This document shows, in pieces, positions 50,103 through 59,541 of a stretch of 64,000 nucleotides of DNA (position 1 is its first letter; every line of letters starts with the position of its first letter). The stretch lies in assembly GCA_964498395.1 (NCBI GenBank), contig CAZCHE010000011.1:31985-95984 (forward strand), given 5' to 3'. The stretch is from Parapedobacter sp964498395. Lineage in GTDB: Bacteria; Bacteroidota; Bacteroidia; Sphingobacteriales; Sphingobacteriaceae. A program made the translations under genes and the position numbers. Below the pieces are notes generated by a model. It was given only the letters and a program-made list of their open reading frames with translations. It was not told where the DNA came from and made no database searches.

Positions 50103-50753
50103 ATGGGAAAAGATAAGTTAAGGAAATTTGCGGAAATCGCCACATTCAATAATGTGTTAGAATTGGATGCAGGCAAAGTAATGAAGGGGCAATGGGCCCG
50201 GAAGCAGTTTGGCAATGAAAAGCCCATCGTACTGGAACTAGCTTGTGGCAAAGGCGAATATACGGTCAACCTCGCCAAACTATTCCCCGATAAAAACTTC
50301 ATCGGCATTGACTACAAAGGCAACCGGATTTGGCGTGGGGCGAAAACGGCATTGGAAGAAGGTATCCCCAATGTGGCTTTTTTGCGCATCCAGATCGAAA
50401 CGATATTGGACTACTTTGCCGAGGGGGAAGTCGCCGAAATATGGATTACCTTTCCCGATCCACAACCCCAGAAGGGCAGGGTGAAAAAAAGGCTCACCAA
50501 CCCATCGTTCCTGGCTAAATACAAGCACATCATGGAAACCGATGGCGTGATGCACCTCAAGACGGATAATGATGGGCTATTTGCCTATACCCTCGAGACC
50601 TTGGGGGAGGCCGCCCTGAACATCTTGGTACAAACCGATGACCTGTACCATTCGGATGTGGTGGATGAGGTACTATCCATTAAAACGTACTACGAGAAAA
50701 AATACCTCGAAGTCGACAAAAACATCAACTACGTGAAGTGGGTATGGCAATGA
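50103..50753 (+). CDS. trmB: tRNA (guanine-N7-)-methyltransferase
   Basis: The 216-residue SAM-dependent methyltransferase has the AdoMet site ELACGKGEYTVNLAKLFPDK (about 42-61), GIDYKGNRIWRGA, WITFPDPQPQKGRVKKRLTN (about 117-136), and FLAKYKHIMETDGVMHLKTD. These are the diagnostic TrmB motifs. It methylates G46 of tRNA variable loops. Confidence 0.94.
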   Translation: MGKDKLRKFAEIATFNNVLELDAGKVMKGQWARKQFGNEKPIVLELACGKGEYTVNLAKLFPDKNFIGIDYKGNRIWRGAKTALEEGIPNVAFLRIQIETILDYFAEGEVAEIWITFPDPQPQKGRVKKRLTNPSFLAKYKHIMETDGVMHLKTDNDGLFAYTLETLGEAALNILVQTDDLYHSDVVDEVLSIKTYYEKKYLEVDKNINYVKWVWQ

Positions 50754-50774
50754 CCTGGTTATCCCGCGCGGAAG

Positions 50775-51752
50775 TTATGGCTGTTCGGCCAGGTTCCGTT
50801 TGTGTTTCCGTTTACTGATTTTCTCGACGTTGACCGGTTGGGGGAATTTCACGTAATATCCCGTGCCATCATAAGGCCTTTTCCGGGGGTGCGCCATACA
50901 GGTGGTTGAGCAGCATCCTTCCATTTCCCAGCCGCAGGCTTCGCATTGAGTGAAGTGCTCATTGCATTCCGGATTGGCGCAGTTGATCATCCGGCTCGTA
51001 GTCGTGCCGCAGTTCAGGCAGGTAGAGACTACGGTAGGATTTACGTGATTCACATCCACTGTCACCCGGTTATCAAACACATAGCATTTGCCTTCGAAGT
51101 CTTTCCCCCCCGCTTCCTTGCCGTACTTGATGATGCCACCGTGCAATTGGTATACGTCCGTGAACCCCTCTTTAAGTAACAGGGCAGATGCTTTTTCACA
51201 CTTGATGCCGCCGGTGCAATAGGTCAGTATTTTTTTGTCTTTGTATTGTGCGAGTTCGTTGATCTTATCCGGAAACTCACGGAAGTTTTCGATATCGAGT
51301 GTTACCGCATTTTTGAAACGTCCGACCGTATGCTCGTAGTTGGAACGCACGTCTAATACCACCACATCGTCACGGTCTTTCATTTCCATGAATTCGGTGG
51401 GTTCCAGGTGTTTCCCGGTTTGCTTGTTCGGGTCGATGATTTTCGGGTCACGAAGCCCAGAATGCACGATCTCCGGTTTGTAGCGGCAATGCATCTTGAT
51501 AAAGGAAGGTTCATCGACTTCATCGATTTTGAAATCCGTTTTGGCGAACCGTTCGTCAGCATGTACCGCATCCATATAAGCCTTGCACGCCTCTGGTGTG
51601 CCGGATACGGTGCCGTTGAGGCCTTCGTCGGCGACGATGATACGGCCGACAAGCCCTAGTGATTTACAAAATTCAAGGTGATCTGCGGCAAACTGTTCCG
51701 CATTGGCGATAGGGCTGTAGCAATAGTACAGCAGGGTGTGATATTGTTTCAT
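50775..51752 (-). CDS. trhO: tRNA uridine(34) hydroxylase TrhO / YceA-type rhodanese
   Basis: The 325-residue protein has an acylphosphatase-like N-terminal domain (about 1-95), a rhodanese domain with the active-site cysteine in LTYCTGGIKCEKAS (about 185-198), and a C-terminal cysteine-rich zinc-like region (CLNCGTTTSRMINCANPEC, CEACGWEMEGCC). It hydroxylates U34 of certain tRNAs. A -7-like TATCTTTG lies at 51804-51811 (minus strand). Confidence 0.93.
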   Translation of the reverse strand: MKQYHTLLYYCYSPIANAEQFAADHLEFCKSLGLVGRIIVADEGLNGTVSGTPEACKAYMDAVHADERFAKTDFKIDEVDEPSFIKMHCRYKPEIVHSGLRDPKIIDPNKQTGKHLEPTEFMEMKDRDDVVVLDVRSNYEHTVGRFKNAVTLDIENFREFPDKINELAQYKDKKILTYCTGGIKCEKASALLLKEGFTDVYQLHGGIIKYGKEAGGKDFEGKCYVFDNRVTVDVNHVNPTVVSTCLNCGTTTSRMINCANPECNEHFTQCEACGWEMEGCCSTTCMAHPRKRPYDGTGYYVKFPQPVNVEKISKRKHKRNLAEQP

Positions 51753-51866
51753 ACGTCCATTGATACCGCTGCAAACGGCGTTTAATGCTTGTTAATTTGG
51801 GTGCAAAGATAATAATTTTTGGTTGCAAAGGCTATCCGCATCAAAGATGAAGCAGCGGATTGATGG

Positions 51867-52082
51867 TTATTTGTTTTTCAACGGATACAACAGATATTCC
51901 AATCCATTAAGCCTGATTTCATACATGGTGGCCAATAGCATGCCTAATTTGCACTTTGGGAACCCCTGTTGGTTGAACCACGAGAGGTAAGCCTCCGGCA
52001 GGTTGCAGATCAGGGTATCTTTATACTTGCCAAAAGGCATTTCGGTACTTACCAACGCTTTTAATACCTCTTCTTGTGTCAT
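51867..52082 (-). CDS. DUF3820-family small protein
   Basis: The 71-residue protein matches DUF3820: MPFGKYKDTLICNLPEAYLS near 17-36, then WFNQQGFPKCKLGMLLATMYEI. These small proteins are predicted nucleic-acid-associated and sometimes fused to nucleases. Function unknown. Confidence 0.85.
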   Translation of the reverse strand: MTQEEVLKALVSTEMPFGKYKDTLICNLPEAYLSWFNQQGFPKCKLGMLLATMYEIRLNGLEYLLYPLKNK

Positions 52083-52094
52083 ACACCTTTTAAT

Positions 52095-52865
52095 TTAATC
52101 ATTCGTTTTGCCGTTCCGTAAGTAGTACCACGCCAGGTTGAATGCGATGACCACGTGGTTGAATAGATTGGGTAACCATCCGTAATGCTTGCTGAAAATC
52201 GAAAACCGCTCGCTGAGGCTTTGCCAATGCCGTTTTTTGGACATCCCCCCGACCAGGTATTTGGCCACGATGCGGTGAGTGTTGACAATCTTGTCTGCAC
52301 GTTTCGCTGCACGGATGATCCAATCGATATCGGCACTTAACCGGTATCGCAAATCATAGGGGCTGACAATGGCCTTGCGAATGTAGATGGCTTGGTGGCT
52401 GATGTTCATGCCATACCGAAAACTCTTCCAATTGAACTGTTCGGGGATGGCATGCCTGCGTAGACCAATGCTTTCCCAACGCTCGTTGTACATTTCGGTT
52501 TCTCCGTAATAGATATCGGCATCCGCGGCAGTGGCAAATACCTCTTGCACGGTAGTTGCAGCGTAGATTTCATCGCCCGAATTCATGAATAATACATAAT
52601 CTCCTGAGGCCAGTGTGAGTCCTTTATTCATCGCATCATAGATGCCTTGATCAGGTTCGCTTATCCATCGGGTGATGCGATCGGCATACCGTTGGATGAC
52701 CGCTTTCGTACCGTCGGTAGAGGCACCGTCTATGATGAGGTACTCGATGTTTGGATAAGTCTGGTTGATGACGGATAGGATGGTACGCTCAATATCGCGG
52801 ACATTGTTGTAAACAACGGTAATAACCGTCAGTTTCGGGGAGTGTTGGTGTATAGGCATGTTCAA
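52095..52865 (-). CDS. Family 2 glycosyltransferase
   Basis: The 256-residue GT-A protein has KLTVITVVYNNVRDIERTIL near 11-30, the donor-site YLIIDGASTDGT (about 47-58) and LMNSGDEIYAA (about 92-102, DxD-like position as SGDE). It transfers a sugar to a glycan or lipid acceptor. Start overlaps the upstream methyltransferase stop by 4 nt. Part of the minus-strand surface-glycan cassette. Confidence 0.92.
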   Translation of the reverse strand: MNMPIHQHSPKLTVITVVYNNVRDIERTILSVINQTYPNIEYLIIDGASTDGTKAVIQRYADRITRWISEPDQGIYDAMNKGLTLASGDYVLFMNSGDEIYAATTVQEVFATAADADIYYGETEMYNERWESIGLRRHAIPEQFNWKSFRYGMNISHQAIYIRKAIVSPYDLRYRLSADIDWIIRAAKRADKIVNTHRIVAKYLVGGMSKKRHWQSLSERFSIFSKHYGWLPNLFNHVVIAFNLAWYYLRNGKTND

Positions 52866-53635
52866 TCGTTCGTACCCAATGGCGCAGTAGTTTCTGATGC
52901 ACTGGGCAAGTTTACGGGTTTCTGCACGACCAATACGTTATTGTGGAAAAAATTAGTGTTTTTCGGCAATATGGACGAAAAAATTAAGCCCGTAAGGGTA
53001 ATGGGCGCGATAAATAACGGGGTCAAGGCGATTCGGAAGATTTTGCGCTTGGGGAAAATATGTTGATAGACATATGCCCCCCACATCTGGAAAATAGTGG
53101 CCACGTAATTGGTGGTTTTCTGTTCTTTAATGACCGAAAAACCATGGTCCTGTAGCAGGTGGTTGATGCCAAATGAGGTGTAGCGGGCGTAATCATACGG
53201 GATTTCATGCTCATCCCAAACAAATGGTACCGTCACCAGCATGCATCCCCCGGGTTTCAGTACCCGGTGCAATTCGTCTAGTATTTGGGGCAGGTTAAAT
53301 AGGTGTTCAAAAACCTCACTGGAGAAAATGCTGTCAAATGACTCGTTTGCAAAGGGCAATGTTTTCCCGTCGTAGTATACATCTATCTCCTCATTAGTAT
53401 GGTCGTGCCCGCTCTCTTCGATGTCGGTGCCGACGTATTCTGTCACATCAAACAGGGTTTTATAGGGCTTGCTCCCACAACCGAAGTCCAGTAATCGCCC
53501 TTGCATATACCGGCTGAAACTGGAAATGTTGCGGTAAAGTCCTCGTCTGATGATGAAAAAAGGATTGAAGAACAACCCAAACAGGGTGGGTTGAAATAAG
53601 GACTTGTTATATATGCTTTTTAAATACCGAACCAA
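52862..53635 (-). CDS. SAM-dependent methyltransferase (class I)
   Basis: The 257-residue protein has the AdoMet-binding GRLLDFGCGSKPYKTLF (about 46-62), GTDIEES near 69-75, LPFANESFDSIFSSEVFEHL near 94-113, and LHRVLKPGGCMLVTVPFVWD. The last about 60 residues are hydrophobic, possibly membrane-associated. It probably methylates a sugar or lipid of the adjacent glycan pathway. Confidence 0.88.
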   Translation of the reverse strand: MVRYLKSIYNKSLFQPTLFGLFFNPFFIIRRGLYRNISSFSRYMQGRLLDFGCGSKPYKTLFDVTEYVGTDIEESGHDHTNEEIDVYYDGKTLPFANESFDSIFSSEVFEHLFNLPQILDELHRVLKPGGCMLVTVPFVWDEHEIPYDYARYTSFGINHLLQDHGFSVIKEQKTTNYVATIFQMWGAYVYQHIFPKRKIFRIALTPLFIAPITLTGLIFSSILPKNTNFFHNNVLVVQKPVNLPSASETTAPLGTND

Positions 53636-53682
53636 ATGTTTTCCTCATTTTTAAGTTGGGCGCCGACCCAATCAGCGGATAG

Positions 53683-54630
53683 CTATGGTGTAAACTGCGC
53701 TTTCCACCGCTGGATGGTATCGTTGTCCAAATATAATTTGATACTACCTTCTTCGTGTATTTGTTCTTCCAATAGCTCGATGCGTTGGCGTTCCAATACA
53801 TTTAAGCCGATGTCATTACGCATTTCGAGTGCACGGTTATCAATACCGATGATAATCGCTTTGCGTTTTTTCTGCAATGCCCGTATGCCGGCATGGAGGC
53901 GTGTACCCACGTACTCGCAAGGCTCGTTTTCCAGGAATGAATCGAATGCCGATAATTTGGGAGCGATGTATTGGATGTCTGTCGTCAGGCTCTCGATATA
54001 GGGGCGGTCTTTGGCTCCCTGTATCCATACGTATACCTGACGGTAGTGTTTTTTCAAGATTTCCAGCATCTGCCGATCCTTCTCCGTATCGCGCATGTAG
54101 TCGGTAATCGTCGTGACTACGGTATCGCGTTTTGCTGGATTGATCTGCGAGCAATGCGGTTCATCTAGCCCCCACACGGTCGGGCACCCGGTGTTAACCA
54201 CATTTTTGATGCCCATATCGTTTAGCTTTTGCAGGGTATAATTATCCCTGACCGCGTGGAGGTATTTCTTGGAGAATAGCGATCTGTACATCATCCGGGA
54301 GTACCAAGACACCGGCTTATCCTGGTACTGCCACCAGCCTACGCCCAATAGGACGGCCTTGTGGCGAAGCACGGATACATCCTTCAGGCCGACTTTCCAT
54401 TGGCTTTTGTTAAGGGTGTTGTTTTTAAGTAGGTTGGTGCCCCCCACAATGCCGAGGTCATATTTGCGGAGTTTCAGCAAATCCTTGGGATGCAACGAAA
54501 AATGGGTGGGTACGTTGATGACAAAATCATCCTTGAAAAGCTCGTCGGCAATCCGGTTTACCGAGTCCATGATAATGTGGTCACCGAGATTGGTGGTACC
54601 TATTGATGTGTCAAATATGATTTTTGGCAT
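53683..54630 (-). CDS. Polysaccharide pyruvyl transferase-family protein
   Basis: The 315-residue protein has the PS_pyruv_trans fold: TSIGTTNLGDHIIMDSVNRI near 8-27, IVGGTNLLKNN near 59-69, GVGWWQYQDKP near 96-106 and a C-terminal Rossmann part with TRLHAGIRALQ (about 249-259). It adds ketal-linked pyruvate to glycans. It lies between the methyltransferase and the flippase in the glycan cassette. Confidence 0.85.
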   Translation of the reverse strand: MPKIIFDTSIGTTNLGDHIIMDSVNRIADELFKDDFVINVPTHFSLHPKDLLKLRKYDLGIVGGTNLLKNNTLNKSQWKVGLKDVSVLRHKAVLLGVGWWQYQDKPVSWYSRMMYRSLFSKKYLHAVRDNYTLQKLNDMGIKNVVNTGCPTVWGLDEPHCSQINPAKRDTVVTTITDYMRDTEKDRQMLEILKKHYRQVYVWIQGAKDRPYIESLTTDIQYIAPKLSAFDSFLENEPCEYVGTRLHAGIRALQKKRKAIIIGIDNRALEMRNDIGLNVLERQRIELLEEQIHEEGSIKLYLDNDTIQRWKAQFTP

Positions 54631-54645
54631 AAACCAGCATAGTGA

Positions 54646-55983
54646 TTATCGTTTAACCAGACGTTGAATAAGTGGGATGAAAAACAGCGCCCTGAGCATC
54701 ATCCAACCTTGTGCCCGTGTCTTGGGCACAAAGATAACAAACAGCGCCGTAGACGCGTAAGCCACTAACGTGGCATAAGCAGCACCAATCATGCCATATT
54801 GGGGAATCCACCAAATATTAAGCACAATATTGACCAATGCGCCGGCCAATGCGCGGGCAAGCGACAGCAGGGTATACCCTTCGGCGAGGAGGTATTGGCC
54901 ACTGGCTACATTGAGAAACACGAATACACCTGCCCAGATATGGATGGCTAGTGCGGGAGCGCCTGCAGCATACTCCGGTTTATAGAACGTAGCATAGATC
55001 AACGGGGAGGCAAAGGTCATCAGCACGGCGATGGCAATGCTGACGGTGGCCATCAATTCGTATAGGTTCTGTAGCCTTTTGCGGTAACGCAGGGGATCAT
55101 CCCTGCGGGCATTCATGATGGCTGGGAATAGCGAAGTGACAATGGCCATCGGGATAAAATACCAACCCTCGCTAAGTTGCACAACGGTGGAATACACCCC
55201 CAGCACGGCCTCACCGAGATAGGCATCGATCATGAGTTGGTCAATCTTCATGTAGAGCGTCACGAACACGGCCGAAAATGCCAGTGGCCAGGCATATTTC
55301 AACAATTGCCTAGCGGTAGCCCCTTCAAATGTCCAATTGAAAACACTATTGCCCGTGCTGTGGTACATATAGAGGTAGCCGGCCGCAAGAAAAATCGAAT
55401 CGAAGAGCAAGGCCCATATAAACCAACCGAGTGAGGCATGGCACAAGATCAAAACCAATTTGGCGATCGCCGAAACGAGGTTGGCACCGACCTGGACATA
55501 CATGATGTTTTTGCCCTGTACTTTCGATTGGAAATAACTGTCGATGATATTGACCGACTGAAACACACAGACAAACGACACGATAACGACATATTCAATG
55601 GGGGCTGCCGGGGCTTCGGGAGCAAAGCCATCAATAAACCAATAGGTCAGATAGATGAGCGGAACGGCAAGAATGCCGGCCAAGAGCCGGAGCCGAAATG
55701 ACGTACCCAATATGACATGTTGCCGATGAGGCGTTTGCAGCAGTTGGCGGGTTACGAAACTATCCATCCCCAATGCGCATGCCGCAACGAAGAAGGCAAT
55801 CAATACCATGGGATAATTCAGGATACCATTCTGGCCAGCGCCCAAGTAATTGGGCAATGCCCACGCCGTCACGGCCATCTTGATGAGTAATGCCCCCGTG
55901 CGGGCCATCATCAGCCATCCTGTATTTTTGAAATACTTATGAAAAGCGTCTTGGTCGAAACCCGGTAGTGACGGAACCTTCAT
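54646..55983 (-). CDS. Wzx-type oligosaccharide flippase (polysaccharide biosynthesis protein)
   Basis: The 445-residue protein has about twelve to fourteen helices and the PST/MOP-superfamily pattern (LLKYAWPLAFSAVFVTLYMK near 231, DQLMIDAYLGEAVLGVYSTV). It flips lipid-linked glycans across the inner membrane. No Wzy-type polymerase is encoded nearby, so the cassette is partial. It is followed by the pyruvyl transferase gene 15 nt downstream. Confidence 0.9.
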   Translation of the reverse strand: MKVPSLPGFDQDAFHKYFKNTGWLMMARTGALLIKMAVTAWALPNYLGAGQNGILNYPMVLIAFFVAACALGMDSFVTRQLLQTPHRQHVILGTSFRLRLLAGILAVPLIYLTYWFIDGFAPEAPAAPIEYVVIVSFVCVFQSVNIIDSYFQSKVQGKNIMYVQVGANLVSAIAKLVLILCHASLGWFIWALLFDSIFLAAGYLYMYHSTGNSVFNWTFEGATARQLLKYAWPLAFSAVFVTLYMKIDQLMIDAYLGEAVLGVYSTVVQLSEGWYFIPMAIVTSLFPAIMNARRDDPLRYRKRLQNLYELMATVSIAIAVLMTFASPLIYATFYKPEYAAGAPALAIHIWAGVFVFLNVASGQYLLAEGYTLLSLARALAGALVNIVLNIWWIPQYGMIGAAYATLVAYASTALFVIFVPKTRAQGWMMLRALFFIPLIQRLVKR

Positions 55984-55997
55984 GGGTCGTAAATCCG

Positions 55998-56741
55998 TTA
56001 TACGACTTCTACCGCTTTGCTGAACCCGACCAAACTGGGATGTTTAGGATTCAGGTCTGTAACGAGGTAAGAGATGGCATTGAGGCTGCACACTTTCATT
56101 TTTTGTACCGAATTAAGTTTTTCGGCAATACTCAGGATGGCCGTTTTGCTCGAACACCTGATCATGGCCTTCTTGATCTGTACCACTTCCCAATCGGAGT
56201 CTGTCACGCCATCTTCGACCGAAAGGCTATTCGTGCCGAGCAAACAGAGGTCTACGCGAATTTCCGACAATTGGTTGATGACCTGCGAGCCAATGCTGAT
56301 ATTGGTGTTGCGGGAAAGTTTGCCACCAATCAGGATCACATCCGCATTGGTGCGTTCGGCCAATTCCAATGCCACCAATGGACTGATGGTGAAAAAGGTG
56401 CATTGCAGGCTCTCCGGTATAATGCGGGCCAGCTCAAGCATGGTGGTACCCCCGCCAGCCAATACCGTCATCCCATTCTGGATGAGTTTAAGGGCCTTAT
56501 TCGCAATTTGCTTTTTGGCATCGCGTGCGTATACGTTGTTTTCCTGAAAAGGGTATTGGAATGATTTGGACAGCGCACCACCATATACTTTCAGCACTTT
56601 GCCATTTTCGGCCAGCTCATTCAGATCCCGCCTGATGGTGTCTTCAGATACATTAAGCTGTACGCTCAGATCTGAAGATAAAACCTTGTTGTGTAAGTTT
56701 ATCTGGTGGATGATAAAAGCCTGCCGTTCTTCTTTTAACAT
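55998..56741 (-). CDS. DeoR/GlpR-family regulator
   Basis: The 247-residue protein has a DeoR-type winged HTH (about 6-57, LNVSEDTIRRDLNELAENGK) and a DeoRC sugar-phosphate-binding domain with MTVLAGGGTTMLELARII (about 92-109), NADVILIGGKLSRNTNISIG, and GVTDSDWEVVQIKKAMI. It diverges from nagA, so it very likely controls GlcNAc-6-phosphate use. A -7-like TATCTTTA lies at 56765-56772 (minus). Confidence 0.92.
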   Translation of the reverse strand: MLKEERQAFIIHQINLHNKVLSSDLSVQLNVSEDTIRRDLNELAENGKVLKVYGGALSKSFQYPFQENNVYARDAKKQIANKALKLIQNGMTVLAGGGTTMLELARIIPESLQCTFFTISPLVALELAERTNADVILIGGKLSRNTNISIGSQVINQLSEIRVDLCLLGTNSLSVEDGVTDSDWEVVQIKKAMIRCSSKTAILSIAEKLNSVQKMKVCSLNAISYLVTDLNPKHPSLVGFSKAVEVV

Positions 56742-56854
56742 GGTGTTTGCGGTTTGTTAACTGGGTAAAGATAGAAAGTTAGAATAAATAAAAAGAAAAA
56801 TTGGTATTATTACCCCACGCAGAGAACATTGAATTTTCATGCAAGTAGAAACGA

Positions 56855-57964
56855 ATGGCGGAATCATTGATTGCAATTACGAATGGAACGGTATTTACCG
56901 GCGACGAATTTGTTCGTGACCGGGTTGTATTAATAAAAGGCAAACGAATCGAGGGGATGGTGCACCGGTCGGATATTCCACCGGAAGCGGCCGTTCTTGA
57001 TGCCGAAGGGCTTTATGTCGTGCCGGGTTTTATCGACTTGCAAATATATGGGGGTGGAGGGCACTTGTTTTCCGCTAACCCCTCCGCAGAAGCGCTGGAT
57101 GAAATCGCACATGCATTGGTGAAAACCGGTACGACCAGTTTCATGATTACCATGGCAACCAATACCCTGGACATGATTGATCGCGCGTTGGCGGTTTTGG
57201 GCAATTACCAACACCCGGCATTGCTCGGCCTGCATCTGGAGGGGCCCTACCTGAACCCGGCCAAACGGGGAGCCCATCCCGAAGAATATATCCGGGTGCC
57301 CGAATTGGCCGAAATCCAGTCGTTGTTAACGAAATCCAACGGAAGTATCAAGATGATGACCATCGCTCCGGAGCGATTTGACCCAAGAACGATTGCCTTG
57401 TTATTGGATCACGGTGTGCTGTTATCGGCCGGGCATAGCGATGCCACATTCGAACAGGCCGAAGCGGGTTTTAACAACGGGATACAAGCGGCTACACACC
57501 TATTTAATGCCATGTCTCCGATTCACCACAGGAACCCCGGTTTGCCGGGAGCCGTTTTTCAGTCGGACAGTGCGAAAGCGAGCATTATCGCTGACGGGAT
57601 ACACGTCGATTACCAAATATTGTCGATCAGCAAGAAATTAATGGGCGAACGGCTGTTCCTGATCACGGATGCAGTGGCCGAGGCGCACGAAGGTACGTAT
57701 ACCCATATTTTCAGAGGCGACCGTTATACGTTGCCCGATGGCACCTTGTCAGGTTCTTCCCTGACTATGATGCAGGCGGTGGCCAACTGCGTACACCATG
57801 CCGGGATCCCCCTAGCGGAGGCCTTGCGCATGGCATCGTTGTACCAGGCATCGCTCATCGGAGCAACTGATTTGGGTAAAGTAGCGTCAGGATGCTTGGC
57901 TAATCTGGTCATTTTTGATGAGGGTTTTGACGTGAAGCATGTTTTTATCGAGGGCAACCGCTAA
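56855..57964 (+). CDS. nagA: N-acetylglucosamine-6-phosphate deacetylase
   Basis: The 369-residue amidohydrolase has PGFIDLQIYGGGGHLF near 54-69 (Q/Y in place of HxH, as in E. coli-type NagA), the metal ligands in GLHLEGPYLNPAKRGAHPE (about 126-144), SAGHSDATFEQAE (about 191-203) and ATHLFNAMSPIHHRNPGLPG (about 212-231), and the catalytic Asp in FLITDAVAEAH. It removes acetate from GlcNAc-6-phosphate. Its regulator is the divergent DeoR gene, and a DctA-type symporter follows. Confidence 0.95.
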   Translation: MAESLIAITNGTVFTGDEFVRDRVVLIKGKRIEGMVHRSDIPPEAAVLDAEGLYVVPGFIDLQIYGGGGHLFSANPSAEALDEIAHALVKTGTTSFMITMATNTLDMIDRALAVLGNYQHPALLGLHLEGPYLNPAKRGAHPEEYIRVPELAEIQSLLTKSNGSIKMMTIAPERFDPRTIALLLDHGVLLSAGHSDATFEQAEAGFNNGIQAATHLFNAMSPIHHRNPGLPGAVFQSDSAKASIIADGIHVDYQILSISKKLMGERLFLITDAVAEAHEGTYTHIFRGDRYTLPDGTLSGSSLTMMQAVANCVHHAGIPLAEALRMASLYQASLIGATDLGKVASGCLANLVIFDEGFDVKHVFIEGNR

Positions 57965-57979
57965 CTTACGGTCATTTAC

Positions 57980-59227
57980 ATGAAGAAATTATTCAATTTA
58001 CTATATTTCCAAGTCGTCATCGCCATTATCATCGGGATTTTGGTGGGTCATTTTTACCCGTCGTTGGGCGTGCAATTGAAACCGCTAGGGGATGGCTTTA
58101 TCAAGCTCATCAAAATGGTCATCGCGCCATTGATCTTCTGTAGCATCGTATTGGGTATCGCGGGGATGGAAGATGTCAAGAAAATCGGCAAAGTGGGGGT
58201 CAAGTCGATGGTGTATTTTCAGATCACCACCGTGGTGGCGATGCTGCTGGGGGTCATCGTGATCAATGTGATGAAACCGGGAGAAGGGATGCACGTCGAC
58301 CCCAATATACTGGATACTTCTGAAGTATCCAAATTCATAGAAGAGGGGGGCAATCGAGGTGGTGTGGCCGATTTTCTGCTAAACATCATACCGGAGAATG
58401 TCTTTGGTGCCCTGTCGTCGGGCAATTTATTGCAGGTCTTGTTTTTTGCGGTGCTGTTTGGGTTTGCGCTTTCGAAGATTGGGAGTAGGGCAGAACCGGC
58501 CATGCGGGTCATGCAATCTTTCCTGGACGGGCTATTCGTGGTGATTAAGATGATCATGAAGATTGCACCGATAGGGGCGATGGGTGCCATGGGGTTTACG
58601 ATTGGCAAATATGGTATTAGTTCGTTATCATCACTAGGAATGCTGATGGTAGCCTTCTACCTGACCTGCCTCTTGTATATCTTCTTGTTTGCGGGCGGAT
58701 TGCTCCGGTATTATGGAATCAGTATCTTCAAAGTGCTCCGCTACATCAAGGAAGAACTACTGGTGGTATTGGGCACCTCTTCATCTGAGTCGGTACTGCC
58801 GGCCATTATGCAGAAGTTAGAGCAGATGGGTTGCTCCCGGCCGTTGGTGCGGCTGGTGGTTCCCACGGGATATTCGTTTAACCTTGATGGCACAGCCATC
58901 TATCTGACGATGGCAGCTATCTTTCTTTCGCAGGCCCTGGATATGCCCATGGATCTCGGGCAACAGTTGTTTCTCTTATTTGTATTGACCATTACGTCGA
59001 ATGGAGCGGCAGGGGTGACTGGAAGTGGTTTTATCATCTTGGCTGCGACGCTGCCGGTGGTAGGGCACATGCCCGTGGAATCTGTCGCACTAGTGTTTGG
59101 AATCGACCGGTTCATGAGCGAAGCGCGGGCACTCACTAACTTGATTGGCAATACCGCTGCCACGTTAGTGGTCGCTAAGTGGGAGAATGAACTGGATATG
59201 GAACGATTGAAAGCTGAATTGGGCTAG
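57980..59227 (+). CDS. Dicarboxylate/amino acid:cation symporter (DAACS)
   Basis: The 415-residue protein is a GltP/DctA family transporter with eight helices and two hairpins: GTSSSESVLPAIMQKLEQMG (about 269-288), GYSFNLDGTAIYLTMAAIFL (about 298-317, NLDGT motif), TSNGAAGVTGSGFIILAATL (about 337-356) and DRFMSEARALTNLIGNTAAT. It imports dicarboxylates or acidic amino acids with Na+ or H+. Gap to nagA is 15 nt, so the two form one unit. Confidence 0.95.
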   Translation: MKKLFNLLYFQVVIAIIIGILVGHFYPSLGVQLKPLGDGFIKLIKMVIAPLIFCSIVLGIAGMEDVKKIGKVGVKSMVYFQITTVVAMLLGVIVINVMKPGEGMHVDPNILDTSEVSKFIEEGGNRGGVADFLLNIIPENVFGALSSGNLLQVLFFAVLFGFALSKIGSRAEPAMRVMQSFLDGLFVVIKMIMKIAPIGAMGAMGFTIGKYGISSLSSLGMLMVAFYLTCLLYIFLFAGGLLRYYGISIFKVLRYIKEELLVVLGTSSSESVLPAIMQKLEQMGCSRPLVRLVVPTGYSFNLDGTAIYLTMAAIFLSQALDMPMDLGQQLFLLFVLTITSNGAAGVTGSGFIILAATLPVVGHMPVESVALVFGIDRFMSEARALTNLIGNTAATLVVAKWENELDMERLKAELG

Positions 59228-59232
59228 TTTCT

Positions 59233-59541
59233 TTATTCCGTTTCATCCGAGGGGATAGGAGTCTCCGAATCGTCTTCGCTGTCATTTTCTGCTATAACAT
59301 CATCTTCTACAGCATCGTCATCTAAGGGCTGCTCTAGGGTAGGTTCTGGCGTGAGGCTAGCCAATATGTCGTTTACTTCTTTTTCCGTTGACGTGAGCTT
59401 TGCGTTGCAAACATCGATCAGTAGGGCAGCGCGTTTTACCTTTTCTGAAAGTTCATCGACGGAGATCTCTCCGCGTTCGATTTCGGATACGATGGTTTGC
59501 AATTCATCGAAGGCGTCTTGGTACGAATACTGATTATTCAT
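59233..59541 (-). CDS. xseB: Exodeoxyribonuclease VII small subunit
   Basis: The 102-residue protein has the XseB core YQDAFDELQTIVSEIERGEI with DELSEKVKRAALLIDVCNAK (about 6-50) and a longer acidic tail (about 60-102) rich in Asp/Glu that is unusual for XseB. It overlaps the 3' end of xseA by 8 nt. Convergent with the symporter gene. Confidence 0.93.
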   Translation of the reverse strand: MNNQYSYQDAFDELQTIVSEIERGEISVDELSEKVKRAALLIDVCNAKLTSTEKEVNDILASLTPEPTLEQPLDDDAVEDDVIAENDSEDDSETPIPSDETE

